Assembly: GCA_031279925.1 (NCBI GenBank)
Contig: JAITHQ010000085.1
Location: 1 to 7,578, forward strand
Reading direction: 5' to 3'
Length of the DNA stretch: 7,578 nt
Source: Treponema sp.
Lineage (GTDB): Bacteria > Spirochaetota > Spirochaetia > Treponematales > Breznakiellaceae
This document shows, piece after piece, positions 1 through 5,683 of this stretch (the first letter of the stretch is position 1; each line of letters starts with the position of its first letter). Both the position numbers and the translations under genes were made by a program. The notes under the pieces are model-generated. The model did no database searches and was not told the origin of the DNA. It was given only the letters and a program-made list of their open reading frames with translations.

Positions 1-24
1 GCCGTTGCATTTACTTTTTTCTTA

Positions 25-153
25 GAGCCTGTTCAAAATCTGGAATTTTGGCGTTGCAAACGCCAAAATTTTACCTTGCAGGCTCCAAAAGAGCCCGAAA
101 ATCGGGATTTTTGTGGTCTGTTGACCGCAAAAAACCACAATTTGAACAGGCTC
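25..153. mobile_element. MITE-like palindromic element, 129 bp, with TTA flanks
   Basis: The ends are perfect 13-bp inverted repeats (GAGCCTGTTCAAA at 25-37 and its complement at 141-153). TTA directly abuts both ends (22-24 and 154-156), which looks like a 3-bp target-site duplication. The interior holds further hairpins: stem 44-53 with 61-70 (10 bp, loop 54-60), 81-85 with 91-95, 94-98 with 102-106, and 108-118 with 123-133 (11 bp with one G-T pair, loop TGTT). There is no room for a transposase. Short non-autonomous elements with a 3-bp TNA duplication are typical of derivatives of the IS5 superfamily; assigning it there is inference. Alternatively it is a REP-type extragenic repeat whose TTA flanks match by chance. 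Confidence 0.6.
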
Positions 154-160
154 TTAGGTA

Positions 161-185
161 TAGTTGTTCCCCTTAAGAATAACTA
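161..185. repeat. Short hairpin, 9-bp stem
   Basis: The arms TAGTTGTTC (161-169) and GAATAACTA (177-185) pair over 9 bp with one G-T pair around the 7-base loop CCCTTAA. No T-run follows on either strand, so it is not an intrinsic terminator. It sits between the mobile-looking element and the next palindrome. No function is evident. Confidence 0.4.
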
Positions 186-193
186 AAGAAGGT

Positions 194-251
194 CCACGGA
201 TTAACACGGATTTCAGTTCCCCAGAACCGGTATAATCCGTGCAATCCGTGG
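194..251. repeat. Imperfect palindrome of CCACGGATT/CACGGATT type, possible terminator
   Basis: The left arm (194-212) reads CCACGGATT, two bases, CACGGATT. The right arm (234-251) is its complement with one base missing in the middle, so two paired blocks of 9 and 8 bp are separated by a small bulge. The loop contains a further small hairpin (GTTC 216-219, GAAC 224-227). Five T residues follow at 253-257, so transcribed rightward it could act as an intrinsic terminator for an upstream gene. I recall the unit 'CCACGGATTAACACGGATT' as a dispersed intergenic repeat in several environmental bacterial genomes, but cannot verify this here. Confidence 0.5.
231..236 (+). promoter_or_regulatory. Candidate -10 box (TATAAT) upstream of rimM
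   Basis: A perfect TATAAT lies 93 bases before the assigned rimM start, at the edge of the loop of the 194-251 palindrome. No good TTGACA-like -35 hexamer lies 16-18 bases upstream and there is no extended -10 TG, so this is only a candidate. If used, transcription would start around 243 inside the right arm, giving a leader of roughly 85 bases for the operon. Confidence 0.25.
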
Positions 252-328
252 ATTTTTCAAGAATTCGCCTGTTCCATGGCAAGAAGCTAAAATCGAGCTT
301 CGTCTTTATTAAGTGGATTGACTATACA

Positions 329-886
329 ATGACCTCTCAAAAACACTCAGGGGCTTTAAACTCAGGTGATGGTAAATTGACCGGGCAATTTGTCGCCGCA
401 ATTGTCGGCCCTCCTTTTGGGCTAAAGGGTTTTGTAAAGGTCAGGTCCCTTTCCGGCCACATTGATCATCTGCTGCGGCTGGAATCGGCTGTTTTGCGCC
501 AGAATGGCAGGGAACGCGCCTTGGCTATCGAGGAACTTATCCCCCAGGCCCCCGCCGTTCTGATAAAATTTGCCGGTTTTGACAGCCCAGAGGCGGCAAA
601 GGCTTTGGGCGGGGCGGAACTGCTGGTAGCCAGAGAAGCTGCCTGCCCCCTGGGTCCCGGTGAGTTTTATATTGAAGACCTAAAGGGGCTGACAGTCGCC
701 GCGGCGGACAGCGGCGAGATCATTGGGCATATTACCGGCATTATGGAAGGCGGCGGCGGGGAGCTTGCCGCAATTCTGCTTGCCGGCGGGGGAACAAAAT
801 TAGTACCTTTTAGAAAGGAATTCTTCGCCGAAATAAATCCCGAAAAAGGCCGGGCGCTGCTCCTCAATCTTTGGATATTGGAATGA
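329..886 (+). CDS. rimM: Ribosome maturation factor RimM
   Basis: RimM binds ribosomal protein S19 and helps the head of the 30S subunit mature, including late 16S rRNA processing. From ATG 329 the protein has 185 residues. The N-terminal barrel carries the family signature around residues 26-38 (VGPPFGLKGFVKV). A PRC-barrel C-terminal half begins near residue 113 (FYIEDLKGLTV), and 158-167 (KLVPFRKEFF) matches the usual 'lPFv.efv' block. The start is uncertain: ATG 329 has only a weak AAGTGG 12 bases upstream. An in-frame TTG at 377 follows a good AGGTGAT (364-370) by 6 bases and would give a 169-residue protein starting close to the conserved core, also a normal RimM length. The stop overlaps the trmD start by 4 bases (ATGA), implying translational coupling. 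It is the first gene of the operon. Confidence 0.93.
   Translation: MTSQKHSGALNSGDGKLTGQFVAAIVGPPFGLKGFVKVRSLSGHIDHLLRLESAVLRQNGRERALAIEELIPQAPAVLIKFAGFDSPEAAKALGGAELLVAREAACPLGPGEFYIEDLKGLTVAAADSGEIIGHITGIMEGGGGELAAILLAGGGTKLVPFRKEFFAEINPEKGRALLLNLWILE
364..370 (+). promoter_or_regulatory. Possible Shine-Dalgarno for a TTG start of rimM
   Basis: AGGTGAT is a strong complement to the 3' end of 16S rRNA and lies 6 bases before an in-frame TTG at 377. It is better placed than anything before ATG 329, so it may mark the true rimM start. Being inside the longer reading frame, it could also be chance. Confidence 0.35.
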
Positions 887-1677
887 AGTATACGGTTTTA
901 ACCCTGTTCCCCGAAATTACCAACGCTTTTTTTGATACCTCGATAATGGCAAAGGCGATTCAGCGGGGCATTATTGAGTACCGGGCGATCAATATCCGGG
1001 ATTATGCCTTTGACCGGCACAAAACCTGCGACGACGCCCCTTATGGCGGCGGGCCGGGTATGCTTATGCTGCCGGAACCGCTGGGCAGGGCGCTGGAGGC
1101 CGCCGGAGCGGTAAAAAAAGGCGGCGGGCGCCTTTTTGCAGACAATAATGGCGTTCCCAGGGTAATGTACCTTTCCCCGTCTGGCCGCCCCTTTGATCAG
1201 CACTTGGCGCGGGAACTTGCCGCTGAACAGGAGCTTGTCCTTGTTTGCGGGCGCTACGAGGGCATTGATCAGCGGATAATAGATTTGTACATTGATGATG
1301 AAGTTTCCGTTGGCGATTATGTGCTGTCTTCCGGCGAGGTGGCTGCCCTGGCGGTGATTGACGCTACCTACCGGCTGGTGGACCAGGTAATTACCGCCGA
1401 ATCGCTACACGAAGAAAGTTTTTCCGGCGGGCTTTTGGAGTATCCCCAGTATACACGCCCGGAAGTTTATGATACAATCAAAGTTCCCGAAGTGTTGCTT
1501 TCCGGGCATCATGAGCGCATCCGCCGCTGGCGGCTTGAGCGGCGCGTTGAAAAAACCCTGCGGCAGCGTCCTGATTTAATCCGGCGGGGCAAAGAATATG
1601 GGTATTTCAACAGGGAAATTGAAAAAATAATTGACTCTGAGGTAGAAGGAGATAAAACAACAAATGAACGAGATTAA
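883..1677 (+). CDS. trmD: tRNA (guanine37-N1)-methyltransferase TrmD
   Basis: TrmD transfers the methyl group of S-adenosylmethionine to N1 of G37 in tRNAs with G36, which prevents +1 frameshifting. The 264-residue protein has the trefoil-knot (SPOUT) signatures: YGGGPGM at 54-60, [12 protein letters not shown] at 120-131, [11 protein letters not shown] at 142-152, LEYPQYTRP at 185-193 and LLSGHH at 205-210. ATG 883 is chosen because it overlaps the rimM stop as ATGA and begins the canonical [11 protein letters not shown]. The 264-residue length is typical. In the flexible loop the sequence is HEESFSGG, so Glu178 stands where E. coli and Haemophilus have the catalytic Asp169 (EDSF). This keeps the acidic character. 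The 3' end overlaps rplS by 14 bases. Confidence 0.97.
   Translation: MKYTVLTLFPEITNAFFDTSIMAKAIQRGIIEYRAINIRDYAFDRHKTCDDAPYGGGPGMLMLPEPLGRALEAAGAVKKGGGRLFADNNGVPRVMYLSPSGRPFDQHLARELAAEQELVLVCGRYEGIDQRIIDLYIDDEVSVGDYVLSSGEVAALAVIDATYRLVDQVITAESLHEESFSGGLLEYPQYTRPEVYDTIKVPEVLLSGHHERIRRWRLERRVEKTLRQRPDLIRRGKEYGYFNREIEKIIDSEVEGDKTTNERD
1645..1652 (+). promoter_or_regulatory. Ribosome binding site of rplS inside trmD
   Basis: GAAGGAGA lies in the last codons of trmD, 11 bases before the rplS ATG at 1664. It is one of the better Shine-Dalgarno matches in the window, fitting the higher output needed for a ribosomal protein compared with TrmD. Confidence 0.6.
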
Positions 1678-2062
1678 GGCTATCGAAGCCGCCCAAATGA
1701 AAGACGATCCCGGCAAATTTAAGGTTGGGGATACGGTTAAGGTGCATTTCAAGATTATTGAAGGCAAAAACGAGCGGATACAGGTCTACGAGGGCCTGGT
1801 TATCGCCATGAAGAATGCCCAGATTGGCAAAACGTTTACGGTGCGGAAAAATTCCTACGGCGTAGGCGTGGAGCGGGTTTTTCCTATACATTCTCCCAGG
1901 ATTGTCAAAGTTGAAGTGATGCGTCCCGGTAAGGTACGGCGGGCAAAGTTGTACTATATTCGGGAAAAAATTGGCAAGGGTGCAAAAATCAAGGAACTTA
2001 TCATCAAAAAAAGCGCCAAACCCGCAGCCGGGGCAACGGACGCCGGTACGGCGAAGAGTTAA
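1664..2062 (+). CDS. rplS: 50S ribosomal protein L19
   Basis: L19 sits at the 30S-50S interface of the large subunit. The 132-residue protein matches the family throughout: [15 protein letters not shown] near residues 20-35, [12 protein letters not shown] near 40-52, [17 protein letters not shown] near 59-75, and the C-terminal [20 protein letters not shown]. It is a little longer than the usual 115-120 residues because of an Ala/Lys/Gly-rich tail after about residue 112, which is probably disordered and rRNA-contacting. The start overlaps the end of trmD by 14 bases. The conserved order rimM-trmD-rplS supports the call. Confidence 0.97.
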   Translation: MNEIKAIEAAQMKDDPGKFKVGDTVKVHFKIIEGKNERIQVYEGLVIAMKNAQIGKTFTVRKNSYGVGVERVFPIHSPRIVKVEVMRPGKVRRAKLYYIREKIGKGAKIKELIIKKSAKPAAGATDAGTAKS

Positions 2063-2085
2063 CGACTATTCTCCGGGTGGCAGCA

Positions 2086-3093
2086 GTGAAAATACCGTCG
2101 CCTCTGGTCCCGTATACCGGGCAGCCGCCGGGGGAAATTCCGGTTTCCCAGCCGGCGGCAGATGGTACAAAAGCCCTGCCGCCCAACGCTTCCATTCCCG
2201 CTGTTCCCCGGTCTGTTTCCAGCCTTCTTGTTTCTCTGGGGCTTCCCCTGGACCGTCTTTCCGCCTTGGTTGTTTCATTTACCCGGTTTTTTTCCCTGCC
2301 TCTGGAGCCCTCAGCCTTGTCCGGGATCAGGCGGCAGGCGCTCAATGCAGCCGCATTGGAGAATTCCGGGCTTTCCTCCAGCCGGGCGGGAGAGCGCTTT
2401 TTGGCAAGCTCAGAACCTGCCGCTACGCTTGGCGAGGCATTGGTCCTGGCCGCAGCGGCGGCGGCGGATAAAAACGCGCTGCTGAGTCCGGCGGCGCTGG
2501 CGGGCTATGCCTGTGCCATTGACCCGGATCGCAGGGGAAAAGGCCAAAAAAACGGCGAACAGGGGCGCGATTCAAAAAAACAGGACGGAAAGGCGGATTC
2601 GGAAAGGCGCGATGCGCCATTGGGGACTGTTAGCCCCGCGCTTTTAAAAGAAAAACTGCTGAGTTATGCGGAACAAAACCCCGCGCTTAATATTTTAAAT
2701 GGCCTTCCCGGCAGGAATGGGCAGCGATGGCTGGCGATCCCCTTCGATTTTATTCATAAGGGCAGGGAATACCGTATTTCCCTGCGGGTTCTGCTGGACG
2801 CTGCCGCCGGGGAAACCGGGAAAGGGCAAATGTGCCTTGATGTAGTTCAATCCGGTACAGGCGGGCGGCGGCTTTTTGTTATGGATTCCTCCGGCGCCGG
2901 GGCAAATGCCCGGCTGCGGCTGTTGCTCTGGCCTGCCCGCAAGCCCGGAGCGCTAAAGCGCCTGCGGGGGGCGCTTGCCGCGGTCATGGGCCTGCCAAAG
3001 GAGTATGTTTCGGTTTGTAATTTTGCGGGATATTGCGGCCTTACCGGGGAACAGCCGGAATCGCTCTTGCCTTCCATAAATGAAGCAGTGTAA
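2086..3093 (+). CDS. Hypothetical protein, possible FliK/YlqG-like
   Basis: The 335-residue protein is unlike any enzyme I recognise. Visible parts are a Pro/Ala/Ser-rich N-terminus, a largely helical Ala/Leu-rich region (about 43-145), a highly charged low-complexity linker (about 147-178, rich in Lys, Gly, Asp, Gln), and a more ordered C-terminal domain from about 183. The latter has alternating hydrophobic strands (WLAIPF at 215-220, YRISLRVLL at 229-237) and ends in a helix (289-300). There is no signal peptide or membrane segment. A disordered N-terminal half joined to a compact C-terminal domain, directly before an FlhB-C gene, recalls the flagellar hook-length protein FliK and the ylqG-ylqH pair after rplS in Bacillus. 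This is inference from architecture and position. GTG 2086 is chosen because GGTGG lies 6 bases upstream; GTG 2077 is in frame too. Confidence 0.6.
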   Translation: MKIPSPLVPYTGQPPGEIPVSQPAADGTKALPPNASIPAVPRSVSSLLVSLGLPLDRLSALVVSFTRFFSLPLEPSALSGIRRQALNAAALENSGLSSSRAGERFLASSEPAATLGEALVLAAAAAADKNALLSPAALAGYACAIDPDRRGKGQKNGEQGRDSKKQDGKADSERRDAPLGTVSPALLKEKLLSYAEQNPALNILNGLPGRNGQRWLAIPFDFIHKGREYRISLRVLLDAAAGETGKGQMCLDVVQSGTGGRRLFVMDSSGAGANARLRLLLWPARKPGALKRLRGALAAVMGLPKEYVSVCNFAGYCGLTGEQPESLLPSINEAV

Positions 3094-3109
3094 CATGGAA
3101 CAGTGTAAA
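3080..3109 (+). repeat. 15-base tandem duplication across the start codon
   Basis: The sequence at 3080-3094 is repeated with 3 mismatches at 3095-3109, sharing ATG and CAGTGTAA. As a result two ATG codons lie 15 bases apart in the same frame, encoding MKQCN then MEQCK. The first copy also holds the stop codon of the preceding gene in another frame. Confidence 0.55.
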
Positions 3110-3349
3110 ACTGCCGCCGCCATTGCCTATTCGCCGGAGGAAAGCGGCCCCCGGCTGCTTGCTTCGGGCAAGGGGCTAATGGCGGAACGGATAGTTGCCC
3201 TTGCCGGAGAAGCGGGGGTGCCGGTATTGGAAGATCCGGCGCTGGCGGCGTTGCTTGCTTCCAGTGCGCGGGTGGGGGAATTTATTCCAGCCTGGTGCTG
3301 GGAGGCGGCTGCAAAAGCCCTGGCTTTTGTGCTTGCAGAGGATAATTGA
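3095..3349 (+). CDS. Free-standing FlhB/EscU C-terminal domain protein (YlqH-like)
   Basis: This 84-residue protein aligns with the cytoplasmic export-switch domain of FlhB/YscU. AAAIAYSPEESGPRLLASGKG matches the FlhB pattern 'vAvALkYdpe..~aP.vlAKG', followed by AERIVALAGEAGVPVLEDPALAALL ('A.~Ir~iA.e~~iPivEnp.LAraL') and the closing GEFIPAWCWEAAAKALAFVL. The four membrane helices of FlhB are absent, and so is the self-cleaving NPTH motif: the aligned residues read roughly QCKT. It therefore resembles the mature FlhB C-terminal fragment and should be soluble. Such orphan domains are common in flagellated bacteria; a role in modulating substrate switching of the export gate is inference. The ATG at 3095 follows the previous stop by one base. 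An in-frame ATG at 3080 would overlap that gene, and neither has a clear ribosome binding site. Confidence 0.85.
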   Translation: MEQCKTAAAIAYSPEESGPRLLASGKGLMAERIVALAGEAGVPVLEDPALAALLASSARVGEFIPAWCWEAAAKALAFVLAEDN

Positions 3350-3350
3350 T

Positions 3351-4556
3351 ATGAAAAAAATTGCGGTATCTACCCTGAAACTGGGGATGACGTTTACCGA
3401 TGCGGTGTACATCGAGGATAATAATCTGCTTGTCACGGCAGGGGTTCCGTTGCGCGATAAAGATATTAACAAATTGAAAACCTGGGGCATCAGCGAAGTT
3501 GAAACCAATGGCGAGTGCCAGATGTCAGAGGAGAGCGAAAAAGAGGGTGAAGAGCAGGTTGATTCGCGGCTTGCTCCGGCAAACGCCGATATCTCAACGG
3601 CCTTTTCCAAAGCCAGTCTGCTGTACTCTTCACTTGTTGAAGCTGAGGTGAATAAGGCCGCATACCGCATCTATTTGCGGTTAATTGAACGGCTGAACTC
3701 GGTTTTTATCGCTATTGCCAAGGGAGTTGCCCTGGACACTCACATCATGGACGAAATTTGTTCCCAATTGCTGCAGAGTGTCAGGGATGAGCGGCACCGG
3801 TTCATCGGTTTTATTCTGGGAGGTGAAGTTAAAGGCTGTGAAATGGCAAAAAGCTCGGTGAATACCGCTATCCTTTCCGCCCTTATTTCCCAGGAACTTA
3901 AACTGCCCCACCATAAATTGCTCCATATCGTTACCGGCGCGTTGCTCCATGACGCGGGTATGCTTCGGCTGCCCAAAGCAATCCTTGACAAGCGGGGAGG
4001 GCTTTCGGAAGCGGAACGCGAGCGGATGAAAAGCCACCCCCTGCTGGCCCATAAAATCGTAACTCAGGAGCTTCCCTATCCAGATGGGGTGGGCGATATT
4101 GTCCTGCAGCATCATGAGCGATGGGATGGCGAAGGCTACCCATACCATATTGCGAGGGACAATATTGACGTTGGCGCCCGGATTGTTTCCATTGCGGACG
4201 CTTTTGAGGCTATGGTAAGCCCCAAGCCCTACCGGAACTCTATGGTAGGCTATCTGGCTATAAAAAACCTGCTTGCGGACAATTCCCACCGTTTTGACCC
4301 GGAAATTCTTAAGGCGTTTGTTCTGACTATGGGGGTACACCCCATCGGTTCGGTCGTCCGCCTGAACAATAACATTATTGCCAGAATAGTCGAAGTCCGG
4401 GCAAGCGCCCCGTTGCGGCCAAAGGTGCAGGTTTTAGTTGACGAGGTTAAGCAGGTTTTTCAGCACGAAGACGGAAAAGTTCTTGATCTGCTAATCGAAA
4501 AAAACCTGTATATTGCCAAGGCAATTGATGTAAAAGAGCTTGCCAACTATGTGTAA
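3351..4556 (+). CDS. HD-GYP domain protein with an altered metal site
   Basis: The 401-residue protein begins with a short module typical of HD-GYP proteins (residues 1-55, VSTLKLGMTFTDAV). An acidic linker (59-70) and a helical segment (80-150) follow, then an HD-GYP domain (about 160-310) and a C-terminal extension of about 75 residues. HD-GYP enzymes hydrolyse c-di-GMP using a two- or three-metal centre. Seen here are Glu164, His200-Asp201 in LLHDAGM, His229 in KSHP, HHERWDGEGYP at 254-264 with the GYP motif, and Asp283 in IADAFEAM. Two changes stand out. Ser168 occupies the first histidine position (SSVN instead of HSVN), and the HDIGK motif reads HDAGM. The protein may thus be a weak phosphodiesterase or a c-di-GMP-responsive effector. 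The start follows the upstream stop by one base, with AGAGGAT (3337-3343) well placed. Confidence 0.9.
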   Translation: MKKIAVSTLKLGMTFTDAVYIEDNNLLVTAGVPLRDKDINKLKTWGISEVETNGECQMSEESEKEGEEQVDSRLAPANADISTAFSKASLLYSSLVEAEVNKAAYRIYLRLIERLNSVFIAIAKGVALDTHIMDEICSQLLQSVRDERHRFIGFILGGEVKGCEMAKSSVNTAILSALISQELKLPHHKLLHIVTGALLHDAGMLRLPKAILDKRGGLSEAERERMKSHPLLAHKIVTQELPYPDGVGDIVLQHHERWDGEGYPYHIARDNIDVGARIVSIADAFEAMVSPKPYRNSMVGYLAIKNLLADNSHRFDPEILKAFVLTMGVHPIGSVVRLNNNIIARIVEVRASAPLRPKVQVLVDEVKQVFQHEDGKVLDLLIEKNLYIAKAIDVKELANYV

Positions 4557-5001
4557 AGCCGGTAAGGAACCGGCATTGGGGCCGGCGCAGCGAATTTCCC
4601 TGGAATCAACGCGGCCCATAGCCCCAAAAAGCCGCTGTTGCGCTAAGGGGCAAAGGGCCGGTATTGGCCGAAAGGGAGAAGAACAGGCGGCGGCGGCCCT
4701 GGAAGAAGCCGGAATGTGCATAATTGCAAGAAATGTCCGGTCTCCCTGCGGGGAGGTTGATATTATAGCTCTGGAGGGGGAGGTCCTGGTCTTTGTTGAG
4801 GTAAAAACCTGGTCCGCCTATGGCCTGGAAAACCTGCAATACAGCGTAAACGACAAAAAGCAGCGCCGAATTATAGAAACCGCTAAGTATTTCTTGTCTA
4901 CCCATCGAGAATATAATGGGAAGGCTGTTCGTTTTGACGTGGTTTTGGCAGGTAAAGGGGCAGTTACCCATCTTGCATCGGCCTTTATGGAGCGTGTATG
5001 A
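4549..5001 (+). CDS. yraN: YraN family (UPF0102) endonuclease-like protein
   Basis: YraN proteins have a restriction-endonuclease/Holliday-junction-resolvase fold and no settled function. The 150-residue protein carries the signature: RKGEEQAAAALEEAG near residue 41, ARNVRSPCGEVDIIALEGEVLVFVEVKTWS near 62-91 (with the Asp and the ExK pair of the nuclease core), then KKQRRIIETAKYFL and VRFDVVLA. The family normally starts near RKGE, so the first 40 or so residues are an extension, rich in Lys, Arg and Cys. No in-frame ATG, GTG or TTG lies between ATG 4549 and the core. TTG 4540 is a further possible start. The gene overlaps the HD-GYP gene by 8 bases. yraN commonly lies near rplS in other phyla, which fits this placement. 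Confidence 0.9.
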   Translation: MCKAGKEPALGPAQRISLESTRPIAPKSRCCAKGQRAGIGRKGEEQAAAALEEAGMCIIARNVRSPCGEVDIIALEGEVLVFVEVKTWSAYGLENLQYSVNDKKQRRIIETAKYFLSTHREYNGKAVRFDVVLAGKGAVTHLASAFMERV

Positions 5002-5177
5002 TGACGATGGAACAAACTTTAAGTTCCACAAGACTTGAACAATTGCGGAAACGCATTAACGATAAAGATTATTTGTACGCGGCAATCCAGCGGATAGCTT
5101 TGGTACTGAGTAATGAGTTAATAGATATGTCCCAGGGAGGAGCATATTATGAGCGGCAGCGGAAGAAGCGGAGATAG
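4998..5177 (+). CDS. Small hypothetical protein, 59 residues
   Basis: A 59-codon reading frame fills the otherwise empty gap after yraN. It overlaps the yraN stop as ATGA (4998-5001) and ends inside the next gene, overlapping it by 29 bases. GGAG (4989-4992) lies 5 bases before ATG 4998 and 8 before a second in-frame ATG at 5001. The product is hydrophilic with an amphipathic helical middle (LEQLRKRIND, then YLYAAIQRIALVLSNELI) and a strongly basic end (YERQRKKRR). There is no signal peptide or membrane span. I do not recognise a named family. The spacing, overlaps and continuous operon make it a likely real gene; the basic tail could bind nucleic acid or a partner protein. Confidence 0.7.
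   Translation: MMTMEQTLSSTRLEQLRKRINDKDYLYAAIQRIALVLSNELIDMSQGGAYYERQRKKRR
5134..5142 (+). promoter_or_regulatory. Strong Shine-Dalgarno of the zinc-ribbon gene
   Basis: AGGGAGGAG lies 6 bases before ATG 5149, within the 59-codon gene. It is the closest match to the consensus ribosome binding site in the window. It fixes the start of the downstream gene and suggests that gene is translated more strongly than its neighbours. Confidence 0.75.
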
Positions 5178-5673
5178 CCGGGGAAACCGGCGGCGATCAT
5201 TAAAACGCCGGGAACGGGGAAACGGTCAGTCTTCAGGTCAGGATTCTTCCAGGGGTATGATAAAAAATGCTGCGGAACTTTCTCAATTAATCGAGGGAAA
5301 AATAGAAAAAAGACGGAACACTTTGGTTGAACGGCCCCGCTGGACTCCGCCAAAAGCGCCTGCGGAGCCCTTGCCTGTTGCCAACTGTGTTTGGTGCGGC
5401 AAGCCTATCAAAGATATTACGTTTGCCATTTCCGAACCGGATACCGGCAGGCCGATTCACTTTGATTGTGTTCTGGACAAAGTTGGCGAGGGCGAAGTCC
5501 TTGGGCCGGGCGATGCAATTGGCTATATAGGCGGCGGACGATTTGGTATAATTCATTATAACAATCCCCCGGACACCAGAGATTTTAAGATAAAGAAAAT
5601 TTTTGAATGGGAGAACAAGGAAAACCGTTCTGAATGGCGGCAGACGCTCTGCGACCATTTCTCGGTAACCTAA
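5149..5673 (+). CDS. Hypothetical zinc-ribbon-like protein, Arg-rich N-terminus
   Basis: The 174-residue protein has a disordered basic N-terminus (residues 1-36, Ser/Gly/Arg-rich with RRRSLKRRERGN), a short helix with Lys/Arg (43-57) and a Pro-rich linker (62-77). A compact domain follows with Cys80-x2-Cys83 and His104-x2-Cys107, a plausible C2HC zinc site. After it come a Gly-rich stretch (CVLDKVGEGEVLGPGDAIGYIGGGRFG region, 107-133) and a polar C-terminus. There is no signal peptide or membrane segment. I do not recognise a named family. The basic tail plus zinc site would fit nucleic-acid or ribosome binding, which is inference. The start is secured by a strong ribosome binding site, and the gene begins within the 59-codon gene, implying coupled expression. 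Confidence 0.85.
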   Translation: MSGSGRSGDSRGNRRRSLKRRERGNGQSSGQDSSRGMIKNAAELSQLIEGKIEKRRNTLVERPRWTPPKAPAEPLPVANCVWCGKPIKDITFAISEPDTGRPIHFDCVLDKVGEGEVLGPGDAIGYIGGGRFGIIHYNNPPDTRDFKIKKIFEWENKENRSEWRQTLCDHFSVT

Positions 5674-5683
5674 GCGCCGCCGG

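Larger units (their letters stand above)
1..328. other. Gene-free leader region with stacked palindromes
   Basis: No convincing coding region is present on either strand in this stretch. It contains three consecutive inverted-repeat structures (25-153, 161-185 and 194-251), each listed separately. Positions 1-24 are T-rich and 258-328 show nothing I can name. An open frame in phase with rimM extends back to a GTG inside the last palindrome (239), but it has no ribosome binding site and its residues do not resemble RimM, so I treat it as non-coding. In many bacteria rpsP and a KH-domain gene sit immediately before rimM. If so here, they lie beyond the window edge. Confidence 0.7.

Noticed and set aside
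25..251. CRISPR array or structured riboswitch
   Set aside because: The repeats are inverted, not regularly spaced direct repeats, and there is no match to a riboswitch core I know; perfect palindromes fit repeat elements better.
318..330. TTGACT followed by TACAAT as a promoter just before rimM
   Set aside because: The two boxes are only one base apart, not 16-18, so they cannot form one promoter, and neither has a partner at the right distance.
1971..2471. Open frame of 166 codons on the plus strand
   Set aside because: It overlaps rplS and the FliK-like gene in another frame, is Pro/Gly/Arg-rich low-quality sequence and has no family resemblance.
3195..3350. Upstream extension of the HD-GYP reading frame
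   Set aside because: It runs through the FlhB-C gene in another frame, and the residues are Trp/Arg-rich and unlike the family; ATG 3351 has a good ribosome binding site and begins the conserved module.
3681..4340. 219-codon open frame on the minus strand
   Set aside because: It lies wholly antisense to the HD-GYP gene, whose motifs are clear in the plus frame; no ribosome binding site or recognisable domain.
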